From Paraburkholderia phenazinium (GTDB taxonomy: Bacteria > Pseudomonadota > Gammaproteobacteria > Burkholderiales > Burkholderiaceae), in assembly GCF_900141745.1 (NCBI RefSeq), contig NZ_FSRM01000002.1, positions 3,038,001-3,102,000 on the forward strand: DNA of 64,000 nt. The letters are read 5' to 3'. A program made the translations under genes and the position numbers. Shown here piece after piece: positions 19,300-27,546 of this stretch; the first letter of the stretch is position 1; each line of letters opens with the position of its first letter. The notes under the pieces are model-generated. The model was not told the origin of the DNA. It saw nothing but the letters and a program-made list of their open reading frames with translations, and did no database searches.

Positions 19300-19876
19300 T
19301 CGTACTGGGGACGACGATGTCTTACCATCCGGTCTCCTTTAAATCGATAACCGTGGCAGCAATCCGCAGTACTCCTTCGCGCCGCAAACTAAGGTCGCGC
19401 ACATATCGTGTCTGATAGCGGGGAAATCTCGACCGAAGTCGATGTCACCTCTCACGGGTCAGAGCGGTCTAGAGAATCGCGTTTGAATACCTCACGAGAG
19501 TCTCGCGCGGTAACCGGGATTACCTGTGGTGATGCTCACCGACTGGCGTGCCCGGCTATGTTCTCCGAGCAGGCCAGACAGAGCAAGAGCAACTAAGTTC
19601 ACGGATGGTTGCCTACAAAGCAACGTTTGCAGGCGCTCCCCGCTCCCACTCTCTCGCCGGGTTGCCCTACGGCAACTCATCTTCGCGCCACCATACGAAC
19701 AGGTAGGCTGCCTACCCAGACGAACTACCTCTCTACCCCTCTTAGATGTTGAGATAAAGGATGGCGGGGGATACTCTTCACAGCGAGGAATTCAGCGGGT
19801 AAGAACATCAGGGATATCCCCGACGAAAGCGCGCAATCAGGCGTCTTTACGGCTTCCAATACTCGTTGAGGTCAAC
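19300..19876. other. Divergent intergenic region between giant kinase and FixJ-type regulator
   Basis: 577 bp with no convincing coding sequence. An open frame continues upstream of the regulator start to 19526 but lacks receiver-type sequence and a ribosome site. It contains the palindrome at 19702-19716 and must hold promoters for both divergent genes. Confidence 0.45.
19702..19716. promoter_or_regulatory. Palindrome GGTAGG-CTG-CCTACC
   Basis: Perfect 6-bp arms with a 3-base centre, 160 bp upstream of the FixJ-type gene at 19877. It has the same GTAGG-N3-CCTAC core as the palindrome at 12989 beside the sister regulator. Possible autoregulatory site. Confidence 0.42.
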
Positions 19877-20530
19877 ATGAAAACAAACAAAATATTGCTA
19901 TCTGAGGCGGTTGTATATGTTGTCGACGACGATCCTTCGATCTGTAGCGGTCTCTCGAGTCTGCTGCGCTCGGAGGGGGTCCAGGTATTTACATTCGGCT
20001 CTCCCGAAGGCTTTCTGAACATTGAGATGGCAGATGTGCCGAGTTGCCTGATCCTGGACATCCGCCTACGGGGTGCCAATGGCTTGACCCTGCAACAGGA
20101 GGCGCTTCGCGAAGGCATTCGTCTCCCGATCATTTTTCTGACAGCCCACGGCGACATTCCTATGTCGGTTAAAGCGATGAAGGCCGGTGCATTCGACTTC
20201 CTAACCAAGCCATTTCACGATCAGGACATGCTAGATACCGTGTCGGCTGCGCTCACAATGGATCACGAATTGCGAATCCAGGAGCGAATGGTTGCGGACA
20301 TTCAAGGCAAATATGACGCGCTGACGCCTCGCGAGAAAGAGGTCGTCGTCTTTGTTGCCGAAGGTTTGATGAACAAGCAGATCGCAGGCCGCATGGGGGT
20401 GAGCGAAGAAACAGTCAAGATTCACCGCTCCCAAGCCATGAGAAAGATGGAGGCGCGGTCGGTGCCCGACCTGGTCAGGAAACTTCAACGCGTTGTCCTG
20501 CGCAATCACCGTCCACCGAAGTCGCCATGA
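19877..20530 (+). CDS. FixJ/NarL-type response regulator
   Basis: 217 residues from the ATG at 19877, chosen because GAGG lies 7 bases upstream and the receiver begins at residue 11. Receiver: DDD 17-19, phospho-acceptor Asp61 in LILDIRLRG, switch Thr in FLTAHGD and Lys in LTKPF. The C-terminal LuxR-type helix-turn-helix (about 145-205) includes LTPREKEVVVFV and SEETVKIHRSQ. It is strongly similar to the regulator at 13018 and transcribed away from the giant kinase, which suggests an ancient duplication. Confidence 0.92.
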   Translation: MKTNKILLSEAVVYVVDDDPSICSGLSSLLRSEGVQVFTFGSPEGFLNIEMADVPSCLILDIRLRGANGLTLQQEALREGIRLPIIFLTAHGDIPMSVKAMKAGAFDFLTKPFHDQDMLDTVSAALTMDHELRIQERMVADIQGKYDALTPREKEVVVFVAEGLMNKQIAGRMGVSEETVKIHRSQAMRKMEARSVPDLVRKLQRVVLRNHRPPKSP

Positions 20531-20669
20531 CACGTCTCTCAAGACTACCGCTGCAGAAGATTCCCGTACGTCTCATGAGCACCGAAAAACGAGTTTTCAG
20601 CGAGCTCCCGCTCGCGAGCGCACATTGCATAACTAACTCGAACGTATTATTGCTCCAGACTCCAAGCGC

Positions 20670-20683
20670 ACCTACGTTTAGGT
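20670..20683. promoter_or_regulatory. Palindrome ACCTA-CGTT-TAGGT
   Basis: Five-base arms, 54 bases upstream of the receiver-only gene. It is the inverted arrangement of the half-site seen in the two GTAGG-N3-CCTAC palindromes of this region. Weak candidate operator. Confidence 0.3.
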
Positions 20684-20736
20684 CGGGGCCAAAGTAGTCG
20701 CCGAAATTCCTCTTCGGCGTGGGTCTTTCCTACACG

Positions 20737-21123
20737 ATGAAACCACATTCGCTTCCCGCTGTTATCGCTGTGGTCGACGACGATGAGTCGGTCCGGCTGG
20801 CGACCGCCAGTCTACTGAGATCGTGCGGCTGGACTGTACGCACTTATGCCTGCGGTGCTGACCTGTTGTCAAAGATCGACGAGGACGCCATCGGTCTAGT
20901 CATCGCCGACGTTCAGATGCCTGGTATGGACGGATTCGCGCTACTCAAAAAGCTTGTCGAGCGAAGACCTGATGTCCCGGCAATCTTTGTTACCGCCTAT
21001 GCAACCCCGAACATGGGCGAGCGATCAAGTATGGCCGGTGCGATCGAAATTTTTACGAAACCGCTGGACGACGCCCGGTTCTTGGCTCGCGTTGCGGAGA
21101 TTGCCGGCACGGCGCCATGCTAG
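20737..21123 (+). CDS. Single-domain response regulator (receiver only)
   Basis: CheY-like receiver of 128 residues with no output domain: DDD 14-16, phospho-acceptor Asp58 in VIADVQMPG, switch Thr in FVTAYA and Lys in FTKPL. ATG at 20737 is preferred; an in-frame GTG at 20719 would add six residues, and neither has a strong ribosome site. It follows the FixJ-type gene at 19877 on the same strand and mirrors the receiver-only gene at 12339. Confidence 0.85.
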   Translation: MKPHSLPAVIAVVDDDESVRLATASLLRSCGWTVRTYACGADLLSKIDEDAIGLVIADVQMPGMDGFALLKKLVERRPDVPAIFVTAYATPNMGERSSMAGAIEIFTKPLDDARFLARVAEIAGTAPC

Positions 21124-21727
21124 CCACGCCTGGCCGATAGGGACCGGTCACACCAAGGTATGTATTGCTCAGACCAAGATGGCGCTCCAGCATCCGCTCG
21201 TAGCATTGTTTATGTCGGCCTTTGGAAGTACCTTCAATACAACGCGATACGCAGCCGTTGTTCCCTCGAAATGCTGAACACGACACAGCACCCACATGAC
21301 AGCGTACGCACATAGTCTGATAAGACACCTCTCAAAACGACCGATTAGCGATGTGTTCAAACAGACCCGGGCAACGTAGTAACGAATGATTCAGGGTGAA
21401 ACGTATGTCGACTTCAATCACACTGCTGGCCAACGGCTACCTAGAGATTGTCTGCACGGACCCTTGGCTCGAACCACTACGCCGGCACTACATCATCCGT
21501 CGTACCGTGGACTACGGTTCTATCTGCATGCAGTAGTGCCTGCGAGACGCGCGCCCCGAAACAGGGATGCGTGTCGCTAAGTTGACTCACCCGGCATCTT
21601 ATCGGCGAGGTTCACCATGTTTTGGCGTGACCCCTTTCAGTTACCGCGCGCCGGCCGCGCTGCGAGATCGACCCCTCAGGGAACGGACGCGTACAGCGTT
21701 ATATCGGGCGAGCCGGAGAGGTCAGCG
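21124..21727. other. Intergenic region, no gene seen
   Basis: 604 bp with only short frames in all directions and no recognisable protein. A 10-bp tandem duplication (gtcagcgatg twice, 21721-21740) covers the start codon of the next gene. Confidence 0.4.
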
Positions 21728-22192
21728 ATGGTCAGCGATGACATTGGCATCACTGACCATCGTTCGGAGCGTTTTCCTCGCATTACGTGGAATCCTCGCC
21801 TCGGCATTTACGAAGGTCACGATTCAGCTTTCGCGGTCACATCGGAGTTGGGCACATGGACGCAATCGGTCGTGCTTCTCACAGCGATCTGGTCGCTCTG
21901 CGAATTGCCCCTTGAACTGCTGAGCAGCCAGACGGGCCTCGAAAGCGCAGCGTGCATTGCCGCAAAGCTGATCTGGATAGCCTTATCGATTTGGACCTTG
22001 CACGGTAGTCGCGCGGCGAGAGCTATCTTTGCCTTTTGCTGCAGCGTCAGCGTACTTTCTATCGCTTCTGGGTTGCTGACAGAGCATCGGTTCTTTGTCG
22101 TGGGATTCTGTCTTTCTGCCGTAGAGTGCGCAGCAAAGGCTGCCGCATTCTTGTTGATCGTATGGCCAACTGCTCGGCGCGTTACCCTCTAG
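21728..22192 (+). CDS. Predicted four-helix membrane protein, unknown function
   Basis: 154 residues from the ATG at 21728 (GAGAGG about 6 bases upstream). After a 45-residue polar N-terminus there are four hydrophobic segments, approximately SVVLLTAIWSLCELPLEL, CIAAKLIWIALSIWTL, AIFAFCCSVSVLSIASGL and FFVVGFCLSAVECAAKAA. No family was recognised. The hydrophobic pattern and plausible start suggest a real gene, but a longer open frame begins at 21617 and homologues are needed to settle the start. It lies in the signalling cluster, just upstream of the cNMP/flavoprotein gene. Confidence 0.55.
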   Translation: MVSDDIGITDHRSERFPRITWNPRLGIYEGHDSAFAVTSELGTWTQSVVLLTAIWSLCELPLELLSSQTGLESAACIAAKLIWIALSIWTLHGSRAARAIFAFCCSVSVLSIASGLLTEHRFFVVGFCLSAVECAAKAAAFLLIVWPTARRVTL

Positions 22193-22449
22193 GACCGCTT
22201 CACCGTAGCAAAAGCCACATACCACCGCATTGATTTCTGCTCCGCCCGAATGGCGCTCATACGAACATATAACCTGGTTATTCTCGAGTGTGACGATAAC
22301 AGCCGCTTGTGGGGTTGTGACGAGGCGCGCGCCGCCTTAACCTACGAATCACTATTACAAGCCAGCTTATCTTGCGCGGATCGGTTTGCCCATCTCTGCC
22401 TTAAAGTGGTTGGCTTTTGCTCTCTCCGACTTGTCATCAGGTTATCTAG

Positions 22450-24111
22450 ATGTCGAAAGATCAAGAGTCCGAAGGCCATCAGATGTATCCACGGTTTACC
22501 GCTGCGCAATTGGACAAAATTCGCCGCTTCGGAACGACCGAGTATTGGAAAGCAGGCGACGTGATGTTCAGGGCTGGCCAATCCGGATCAGGAATGCGGG
22601 TTCTGATCAAGGGCACGGCCAGACTCACAAAGCGCGATGGTCTGGGCCGCTCACAGCTTCTGGTAGAAGTGAGCGAGGGACAATTTCTGGGAGAAACGGC
22701 TCAATTGACCGGCACACCTGCTTTAGCTGATGGCCACGCGGTGACCGACATCGAGGCGCTTTTAATTCCGCCCGAGGGCATCCGCGCGTTGCTCGTGGCG
22801 GAGGCCCAACTAGGCGAGGAAATTATCCAGTCGTTCATCTTACGCCGTGTCAGACTGATTCAGAATGGCAGTGGTCCAGTATTGATCGGCCCCGCGCAAA
22901 ATCTGAGGCTCGTCGCACTGCAGGGGCTCTTGCAGCGAATCAATCATCCCCACTCCGTCGTAGATGCAGTAAGTGACCCGAACGCCCGCGCCTTCCTCGA
23001 GGCGCTCGATACGCGGAAAGAAGATTTGCCCATCGTTATCCTCTCAGACGGTACCGTGATGCGCAGCCCCAACGAACGCCAGTTAGCGGCGAAACTGGGC
23101 CTCGTACCCGAATTCAGCACTGCCCATACCTACGATATCGCTGTCGTGGGGGCCGGTCCAGCGGGACTCGCCACTGCCGTCTATGCTGCGTCCGAAGGGC
23201 TTTCGGTGATTGTTTTCGATGAGCACGGCCCCGGAGGTCAGGCCGGGGTAAGTGCGCGGATCGAGAATTACCTTGGTTTTCCCGCCGGCATTACGGGCCA
23301 TGAATTGGCCGCACGCGCGTTTGTCCAGGCTGTAAAGTTTGAGGCCAAAATTGCGATACCCGTCAGTATCCAGGCTCTGGATTGCAAACGTACACCATTT
23401 GAACTCGAACTGACCAACGGTCAGCGCGTCTCGTCACATACCGTTGTGATTGCGACAGGCGCTGCATATCGTCGTCCTGCCATAGCAGGGCTTGATCGGA
23501 TCAACGGTTGCGGCGTCTATTATTGGGCTTCGTCGATCGAGGCCAAACTTTGCGCGGGGGACGAGGTTGCGCTCGTGGGTGGTGGAAATTCGGCCGGACA
23601 AGCGATCGTGTTCCTTTCGTCGTATGCGAGCCGCGTCCATGTTCTGATTCGCGGCAACGACCTTCATAAAAGCATGTCTAGCTACCTTGTCGAACGCGTC
23701 ACATCGCTTTCCAACGTCGAGGTGCATACGATGACGACCGTCGCCTCCGTTGAGGGCAATGAGGACGGTTTGGCGAGAATCGTATGCCAGACAGCCAGCG
23801 GCCGCAAAACATTGGAATTGCGGCATCTGTTCTTGTTTACCGGAGCAGATCCCAACACCGGTTGGCTGAGTACGTGTCGCGTCGAAGTCGACGAGAAGGG
23901 CTTTGTGAAAACCCGCATGGACGCAAGCGTGCATGCGGACGGCCCCCCTTCGACTCTGCAGACGAGAGTACCGGGCGTGTTTGCTATTGGCGACGTGCGT
24001 TCATCGTCGGCCAAGCGTGTTGCAGCAGCTGTGGGTGACGGTGCAGCGGTCGTGGCGGAAATCCATTCATATCTGGCAATCCGCAGAGCGTGTTCAAAGG
24101 TCGGACATTAG
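22450..24111 (+). CDS. Cyclic-nucleotide-binding / thioredoxin-reductase-like flavoprotein
   Basis: 553-residue fusion. Residues about 20-140 form a CAP-type cyclic-nucleotide-binding domain (KAGDVMFRAGQSGSGM, EGQFLGETAQLTG). Residues 150-220 resemble the thioredoxin-like spacer found in these fusions. Residues 228-553 form a pyridine nucleotide-disulphide-reductase-like domain with FAD motif VVGAGPAGLATAV (about 231), NADPH motif VGGGNSAGQA (about 377) and a C-terminal FAIGDVR motif. The redox-active CxxC of thioredoxin reductase is missing: the region reads GVYYWASSIEAKLC. It may therefore reduce something other than thioredoxin or act as a redox sensor. It is convergent with the sensor kinase at 24139. 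Confidence 0.88.
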   Translation: MSKDQESEGHQMYPRFTAAQLDKIRRFGTTEYWKAGDVMFRAGQSGSGMRVLIKGTARLTKRDGLGRSQLLVEVSEGQFLGETAQLTGTPALADGHAVTDIEALLIPPEGIRALLVAEAQLGEEIIQSFILRRVRLIQNGSGPVLIGPAQNLRLVALQGLLQRINHPHSVVDAVSDPNARAFLEALDTRKEDLPIVILSDGTVMRSPNERQLAAKLGLVPEFSTAHTYDIAVVGAGPAGLATAVYAASEGLSVIVFDEHGPGGQAGVSARIENYLGFPAGITGHELAARAFVQAVKFEAKIAIPVSIQALDCKRTPFELELTNGQRVSSHTVVIATGAAYRRPAIAGLDRINGCGVYYWASSIEAKLCAGDEVALVGGGNSAGQAIVFLSSYASRVHVLIRGNDLHKSMSSYLVERVTSLSNVEVHTMTTVASVEGNEDGLARIVCQTASGRKTLELRHLFLFTGADPNTGWLSTCRVEVDEKGFVKTRMDASVHADGPPSTLQTRVPGVFAIGDVRSSSAKRVAAAVGDGAAVVAEIHSYLAIRRACSKVGH

Positions 24112-24138
24112 TCGTCGCGTGCAATACCTTCTTTGCGG

Positions 24139-25137
24139 TCAGACAGCGCCTTTGAGCGCGAGACGCGCTTCAATGCCTCCACCGTCACGATTTCGCAGCA
24201 CCAAGCTTGCGTTCATGGATTCCGCCAATTGCTTCGCAATAGCTAGCCCCAACCCGGTACCTCCTGTTTGCCGATTGCGCGACGATTCGACGCGATAGAA
24301 AGGCTGGAACACCGCGTCCAGTTGATGAGCGGGAATTCCCGGGCCTCGATCAAGCACTGTGATGGAAACTTGCTGTCCCGTCATCGAATCTACCCTAACC
24401 TCAGCCGAGCCCGAAAACTTGATTGCATTGTCGACCAGGTTTGCGAGCACCCGGCGCAACGCATGCGGCCGCGCAAGAATCGGCGTTCCGATCCTCCCCA
24501 CCAGCCGTACCGCTCCACCTGCGTCGATATACTCGCCGACAAGACTTTCCAGAAACGCGTCGGGGTCGATGCGCATCGCCGTCTCCGCGGTTCCGTGTAA
24601 CGTACGAGCATAAGCAACCCCCTCCCGCACCAAAGATTCCATTTGCTTGAGGTCATCCTGCATTTTCTCCCGCTCGGACGTGTTGTCCATCATGTCTGCA
24701 CGGATGCGCATGCGGGTGATCGGCGTTTGCAGGTCGTGAGAAATGGCGGCCAGAATCTGTATCCGCTCTTTCAAGCAGGCGCCGATGCGCTCCTGCATGG
24801 CATTGAAGGCTCGCGCTGCTCCGGCTATTTCAACCGGGCCATCTTCGGGAAGGCGTTGCAAGCTAAGGTCGGGGCCCAGGGTGTTCGCTGCGTTCGCCAG
24901 CTCGTTCAGAGGGCGCGTCGCGACCCGGACCGCAATCCAGCAACATCCGGCGAGAAGCGTGAGTTGCGCCAACAGAACAAGAGGCAGCCGGCCAACCAGC
25001 GCACTCTCGTGCGGGGCGGGCAAGTCGATCGTCAGCCAGAGCGCCAGGCCTTGCGCCGCTATGACACCTGCGATCATCACCAGGGTCAGGCGCATGAAGA
25101 GCGTGCGGGGTAACGTCAAAATTCGGTAGTGCTTCAT
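24139..25137 (-). CDS. Sensor histidine kinase (EnvZ-like), orphan
   Basis: 332 residues from the ATG at 25135-25137, chosen for GGAGG about 9 bases upstream and because the first membrane helix follows directly. Two membrane helices (about 13-36 and 50-72) flank a very short periplasmic loop. A HAMP domain (about 73-125), HisKA with His134 in AAISHDLQTPITRM, and HATPase_c with NLVDNAIKFS, DRGPGIP and GGTGLGLAIAK follow. EnvZ-type kinases normally sit beside an OmpR-type regulator; here the upstream gene encodes a RidA protein, so the partner is missing locally. Confidence 0.9.
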   Translation of the reverse strand: MKHYRILTLPRTLFMRLTLVMIAGVIAAQGLALWLTIDLPAPHESALVGRLPLVLLAQLTLLAGCCWIAVRVATRPLNELANAANTLGPDLSLQRLPEDGPVEIAGAARAFNAMQERIGACLKERIQILAAISHDLQTPITRMRIRADMMDNTSEREKMQDDLKQMESLVREGVAYARTLHGTAETAMRIDPDAFLESLVGEYIDAGGAVRLVGRIGTPILARPHALRRVLANLVDNAIKFSGSAEVRVDSMTGQQVSITVLDRGPGIPAHQLDAVFQPFYRVESSRNRQTGGTGLGLAIAKQLAESMNASLVLRNRDGGGIEARLALKGAV

Positions 25138-25254
25138 TCGAAGCGGTCCTCCACGATCACCGCAGGTCCGAAGTTTCCCATACTCGATGTCGACAATGCC
25201 AGCCGTCAGAACAGCCGGCTGGCATCGCGCGCTACTCAAAGAAGGCTGGAAATA

Positions 25255-25719
25255 TCACTTCACCTCGACCACCATCTCGATCTCGACACACGCGCCCAAT
25301 GGTATCTGCGCAACGCCAAATGCCGAACGCGCGTGCTTGCCGGCCTTACCGAATACGTCGGCGATCAGCTCCGATGCGCCGTTCGTTACCAGATGTTGCT
25401 CAACGAAGTCGTTGGTGGAATTGACAAGGCTCAGCACCTTCACAATCCGGGTTACCCGATTAAGATCGCCAATGTGGGCGTGCAATGTCGCGAACAGATC
25501 GATGGCGGCGGCACGCGCGGCGAGCTGCCCCTCTCCGGTCGTCAGCGCCTCCCCCAGTTTGCCCGCCCACACCTTGCCGTCCTTCCTGGCAAGATGACCG
25601 GACAGATAAACCGTATTGCCGCTTTGCGCACTCATTACATACGCGGCGGCGGGTGCACCCGCGACCGGCAATTCGATATTGAGTTCTTTCAGCCTGGCGT
25701 AGACGTCGTGGTGGCTCAT
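25255..25719 (-). CDS. RidA-family protein
   Basis: 154 residues of the YjgF/YER057c/UK114 family, whose RidA members hydrolyse reactive enamine/imine intermediates. The start at 25717-25719 follows GGAGC by 5 bases; a longer frame upstream overlaps the hydrolase gene and is not needed. Family features are GNTVYLSGHLAR near the N-terminus and KHARSAFGVAQIPLGACVEIE near the C-terminus (in pieces), with an Arg preceding SAFGV. It lies 43 bp after the alpha/beta hydrolase gene on the same strand, so the two may form an operon for degrading a small organic compound. Confidence 0.9.
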   Translation of the reverse strand: MSHHDVYARLKELNIELPVAGAPAAAYVMSAQSGNTVYLSGHLARKDGKVWAGKLGEALTTGEGQLAARAAAIDLFATLHAHIGDLNRVTRIVKVLSLVNSTNDFVEQHLVTNGASELIADVFGKAGKHARSAFGVAQIPLGACVEIEMVVEVK

Positions 25720-25762
25720 AAGTTGCTCCGCTGGATATAAACGATTGGGATCAATGGCGGGA

Positions 25763-26809
25763 CTAGCCAGCCACCTCAATAACGGCTTCTGCAAAGGCCT
25801 GAGGTGCCTCTTGGGGAAGATTGTGGCCCGCACCCTTGACAAGCTGGTGCGAGTATTTCCCCGAGAACTTCTTCGCATACGATGCCGGATCGGGATGCGG
25901 CGCTCCGTTGACATCGCCTTCCATGGTGATCGTCGGTACGCTGATAAGAGGGCCGGCAAATAGCCTCTTTTCCAAATCGTCGTACTTCGCCTCGCCCCGC
26001 GCGAGGCTCTGCCGCCAGCGGTAGTTGTGAATCACGATCGCGACATAGTCCGGGTTGTCGAAAGCGCTCGCGGTGCGGTCAAACGTGGCGTCGTCGAAAG
26101 CCCATTTCGGCGAAGCGATTTGCCAAATGAGTTTGGCAAAGTCGTCCTTGTATTTTGCGTAGCCCAGTTCCCCGTGCTCAGTAGCAAAGTAGTACTGATA
26201 CCACCACGCATACTCGGCCTTAGGCGGCAGTGGTTGCGCTGTGACTTCAAGATTGGTGATCAGATAACCACTCACAGAGACCAGCCCTGTGCAGCGCTCC
26301 GGCCACAGCGCCGCCAGAATGCAGGCGGTCCGCGCGCCCCAGTCGTACCCTGCGACGGTCGCCTTATCGATCTTGAGCGCATCCATCATCGCGATGATGT
26401 CGACGGCAACGGCCGCTTGCTGTCCGTTGCGCATCGTCGCGTCCGACAGGAACCGCGTCGTTCCATGGCCACGTAGATACGGAACGATGACCCGATAACC
26501 GGCCGAGGAGAGCATTGGGGCCACGTCGACATAGCTGTGGATATCGTACGGCCAGCCGTGCAGAAGTATCACCACCGGTCCATCGGCAGGGCCGGCCTCG
26601 GCATAGCCGACGTTCAGCACACCAGCATTGACCTGCTTCAAGGAGGAGAACGAGGTGTTCGTTCCCGGCTTTATAACAGACAGGTTGGCGAGCTTGCTGG
26701 CACCGGATTGTGCATGTGCAGAGCCCATCATGCCAAGCTGGGCGGCAGCCAGCGCCATCGCCGCGGTGCCCAGAAAGCCGCGACGGCTAGGGTCGATCTG
26801 ATCCGACAT
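25763..26809 (-). CDS. Tat-exported alpha/beta hydrolase (epoxide-hydrolase-like)
   Basis: 348 residues. The N-terminus contains the twin-arginine motif SRRGFLG (8-14) and a hydrophobic segment ending in AHAQ, so it is probably exported folded to the periplasm. The alpha/beta-hydrolase core has the oxyanion motif HGWPYD (84-89) and nucleophile elbow AGYDWGAR with Asp156. An Asp nucleophile points to epoxide hydrolase or haloalkane dehalogenase chemistry rather than esterase chemistry. The C-terminal catalytic His is in GAGHNLPQE. It diverges from the ohr-like gene across a 300-bp region with two palindromes. Confidence 0.88.
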   Translation of the reverse strand: MSDQIDPSRRGFLGTAAMALAAAQLGMMGSAHAQSGASKLANLSVIKPGTNTSFSSLKQVNAGVLNVGYAEAGPADGPVVILLHGWPYDIHSYVDVAPMLSSAGYRVIVPYLRGHGTTRFLSDATMRNGQQAAVAVDIIAMMDALKIDKATVAGYDWGARTACILAALWPERCTGLVSVSGYLITNLEVTAQPLPPKAEYAWWYQYYFATEHGELGYAKYKDDFAKLIWQIASPKWAFDDATFDRTASAFDNPDYVAIVIHNYRWRQSLARGEAKYDDLEKRLFAGPLISVPTITMEGDVNGAPHPDPASYAKKFSGKYSHQLVKGAGHNLPQEAPQAFAEAVIEVAG

Positions 26810-26939
26810 TGATATCTCTCCTGTAGAGGTTTGATGGCCAACAGCTAAGCGCTGGCGACGAGATCAGAATACGTGCAGGAGGATGGAATTTAAATGATAC
26901 ATACCGGTGCTGCGGCCACTGCTTATGCGTGAGCGCCTA

Positions 26940-26951
26940 ATACGTGCGTAT
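26940..26951. promoter_or_regulatory. Palindrome ATACG-TG-CGTAT
   Basis: Perfect 5-bp arms in the divergent region between the Tat hydrolase and the ohr-like gene. Candidate operator, with a second related site 59-60 bp downstream. Confidence 0.4.
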
Positions 26952-26998
26952 AAAAACTACCTCAATCTGCATTCTATTTCGCAATGCCAATTATTTCT

Positions 26999-27012
26999 TA
27001 TACGCCTGTATA
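26999..27012. promoter_or_regulatory. Palindrome TATAC-GCCT-GTATA
   Basis: Perfect 5-bp arms about 100 bp before the ohr-like start. Together with the site at 26940 it is spaced by about six helical turns, which fits two sites on one face of the DNA. It does not match the usual OhrR box closely. Confidence 0.4.
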
Positions 27013-27113
27013 CCGACTCAACGCGAAGATATGTTGCAGTTGATGCGATGCTCAGCATATTCTCGTTAGCAAGCTGCGTCGCAGGACACAGCGTCTTCAA
27101 CATGGAAGCCATC

Positions 27114-27530
27114 ATGACCCAGCTCGAGAAAATCCTGTACACAGGCAAAACCCATACGACCGGTGGTCGAGATGGCGCAGCACGCAGCTCCGACGGCCGA
27201 CTCGACATTGCGCTCTCGTTGCCCGGAAGTACGCGCAGCGGTACCAATCCAGAGCAACTCTTCGGCGCCGGCTGGTCAGCCTGCTTTATCGGTGCGATGG
27301 GACTTGCGGCCGCGAAAATGAAACTCGCGCTGCCTGCCGACGTTGCGGTCGACGCCGAAGTAGATCTGGGCACAACGGACGGCGCATTCTTCCTTCAGGT
27401 CCGGATGAATGTCAGCCTTCCCGGCCTGGAGCGCAATATCGCTCAGGTCCTGGTGGACTCAGCACATCAGAACTGCCCGTATTCCAAGGCTACGCGCGGC
27501 AATATCAATGTTGCGATCAGGCTGATCTAG
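27114..27530 (+). CDS. ohr: Organic hydroperoxide resistance protein (OsmC/Ohr family)
   Basis: 138-residue cytoplasmic peroxidase that reduces organic hydroperoxides through two cysteines. Cys57 in GWSACFIG and Cys121 in AHQNCPYSKATRGN are the expected catalytic pair, and the N-terminus YTGKTHTTGGRDGAARSSDG (in pieces) is the Ohr signature. The family start favours ATG 27114; ATG 27102 would add four residues. No MarR-type OhrR gene adjoins it, so control may come from elsewhere or from the LysR at 27993. Confidence 0.93.
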   Translation: MTQLEKILYTGKTHTTGGRDGAARSSDGRLDIALSLPGSTRSGTNPEQLFGAGWSACFIGAMGLAAAKMKLALPADVAVDAEVDLGTTDGAFFLQVRMNVSLPGLERNIAQVLVDSAHQNCPYSKATRGNINVAIRLI

Positions 27531-27546
27531 CGGATTCTATTTCCTC

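Larger units (their letters stand above)
26810..27113. other. Divergent promoter region of hydrolase and ohr-like genes
   Basis: AT-richer than its neighbours. No coding sequence is convincing, although the Ohr frame stays open upstream to 26907. It contains two palindromes (26940-26951 and 26999-27012) of the ATAC...GTAT type. Confidence 0.5.

Noticed and set aside
19526..19876. N-terminal extension of the FixJ-type regulator to 19526
   Set aside because: The sequence has no recognisable domain or ribosome site. The receiver begins at the ATG at 19877, which has GAGG upstream.
22380..22449. Sigma-54-like promoter before the cNMP flavoprotein gene
   Set aside because: The TGG...GC spacing is one base short of the -24/-12 consensus, so the match was not strong enough to report.
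25720..25959. N-terminal extension of the RidA frame
   Set aside because: It overlaps the C-terminal coding part of the alpha/beta hydrolase and does not resemble RidA proteins.
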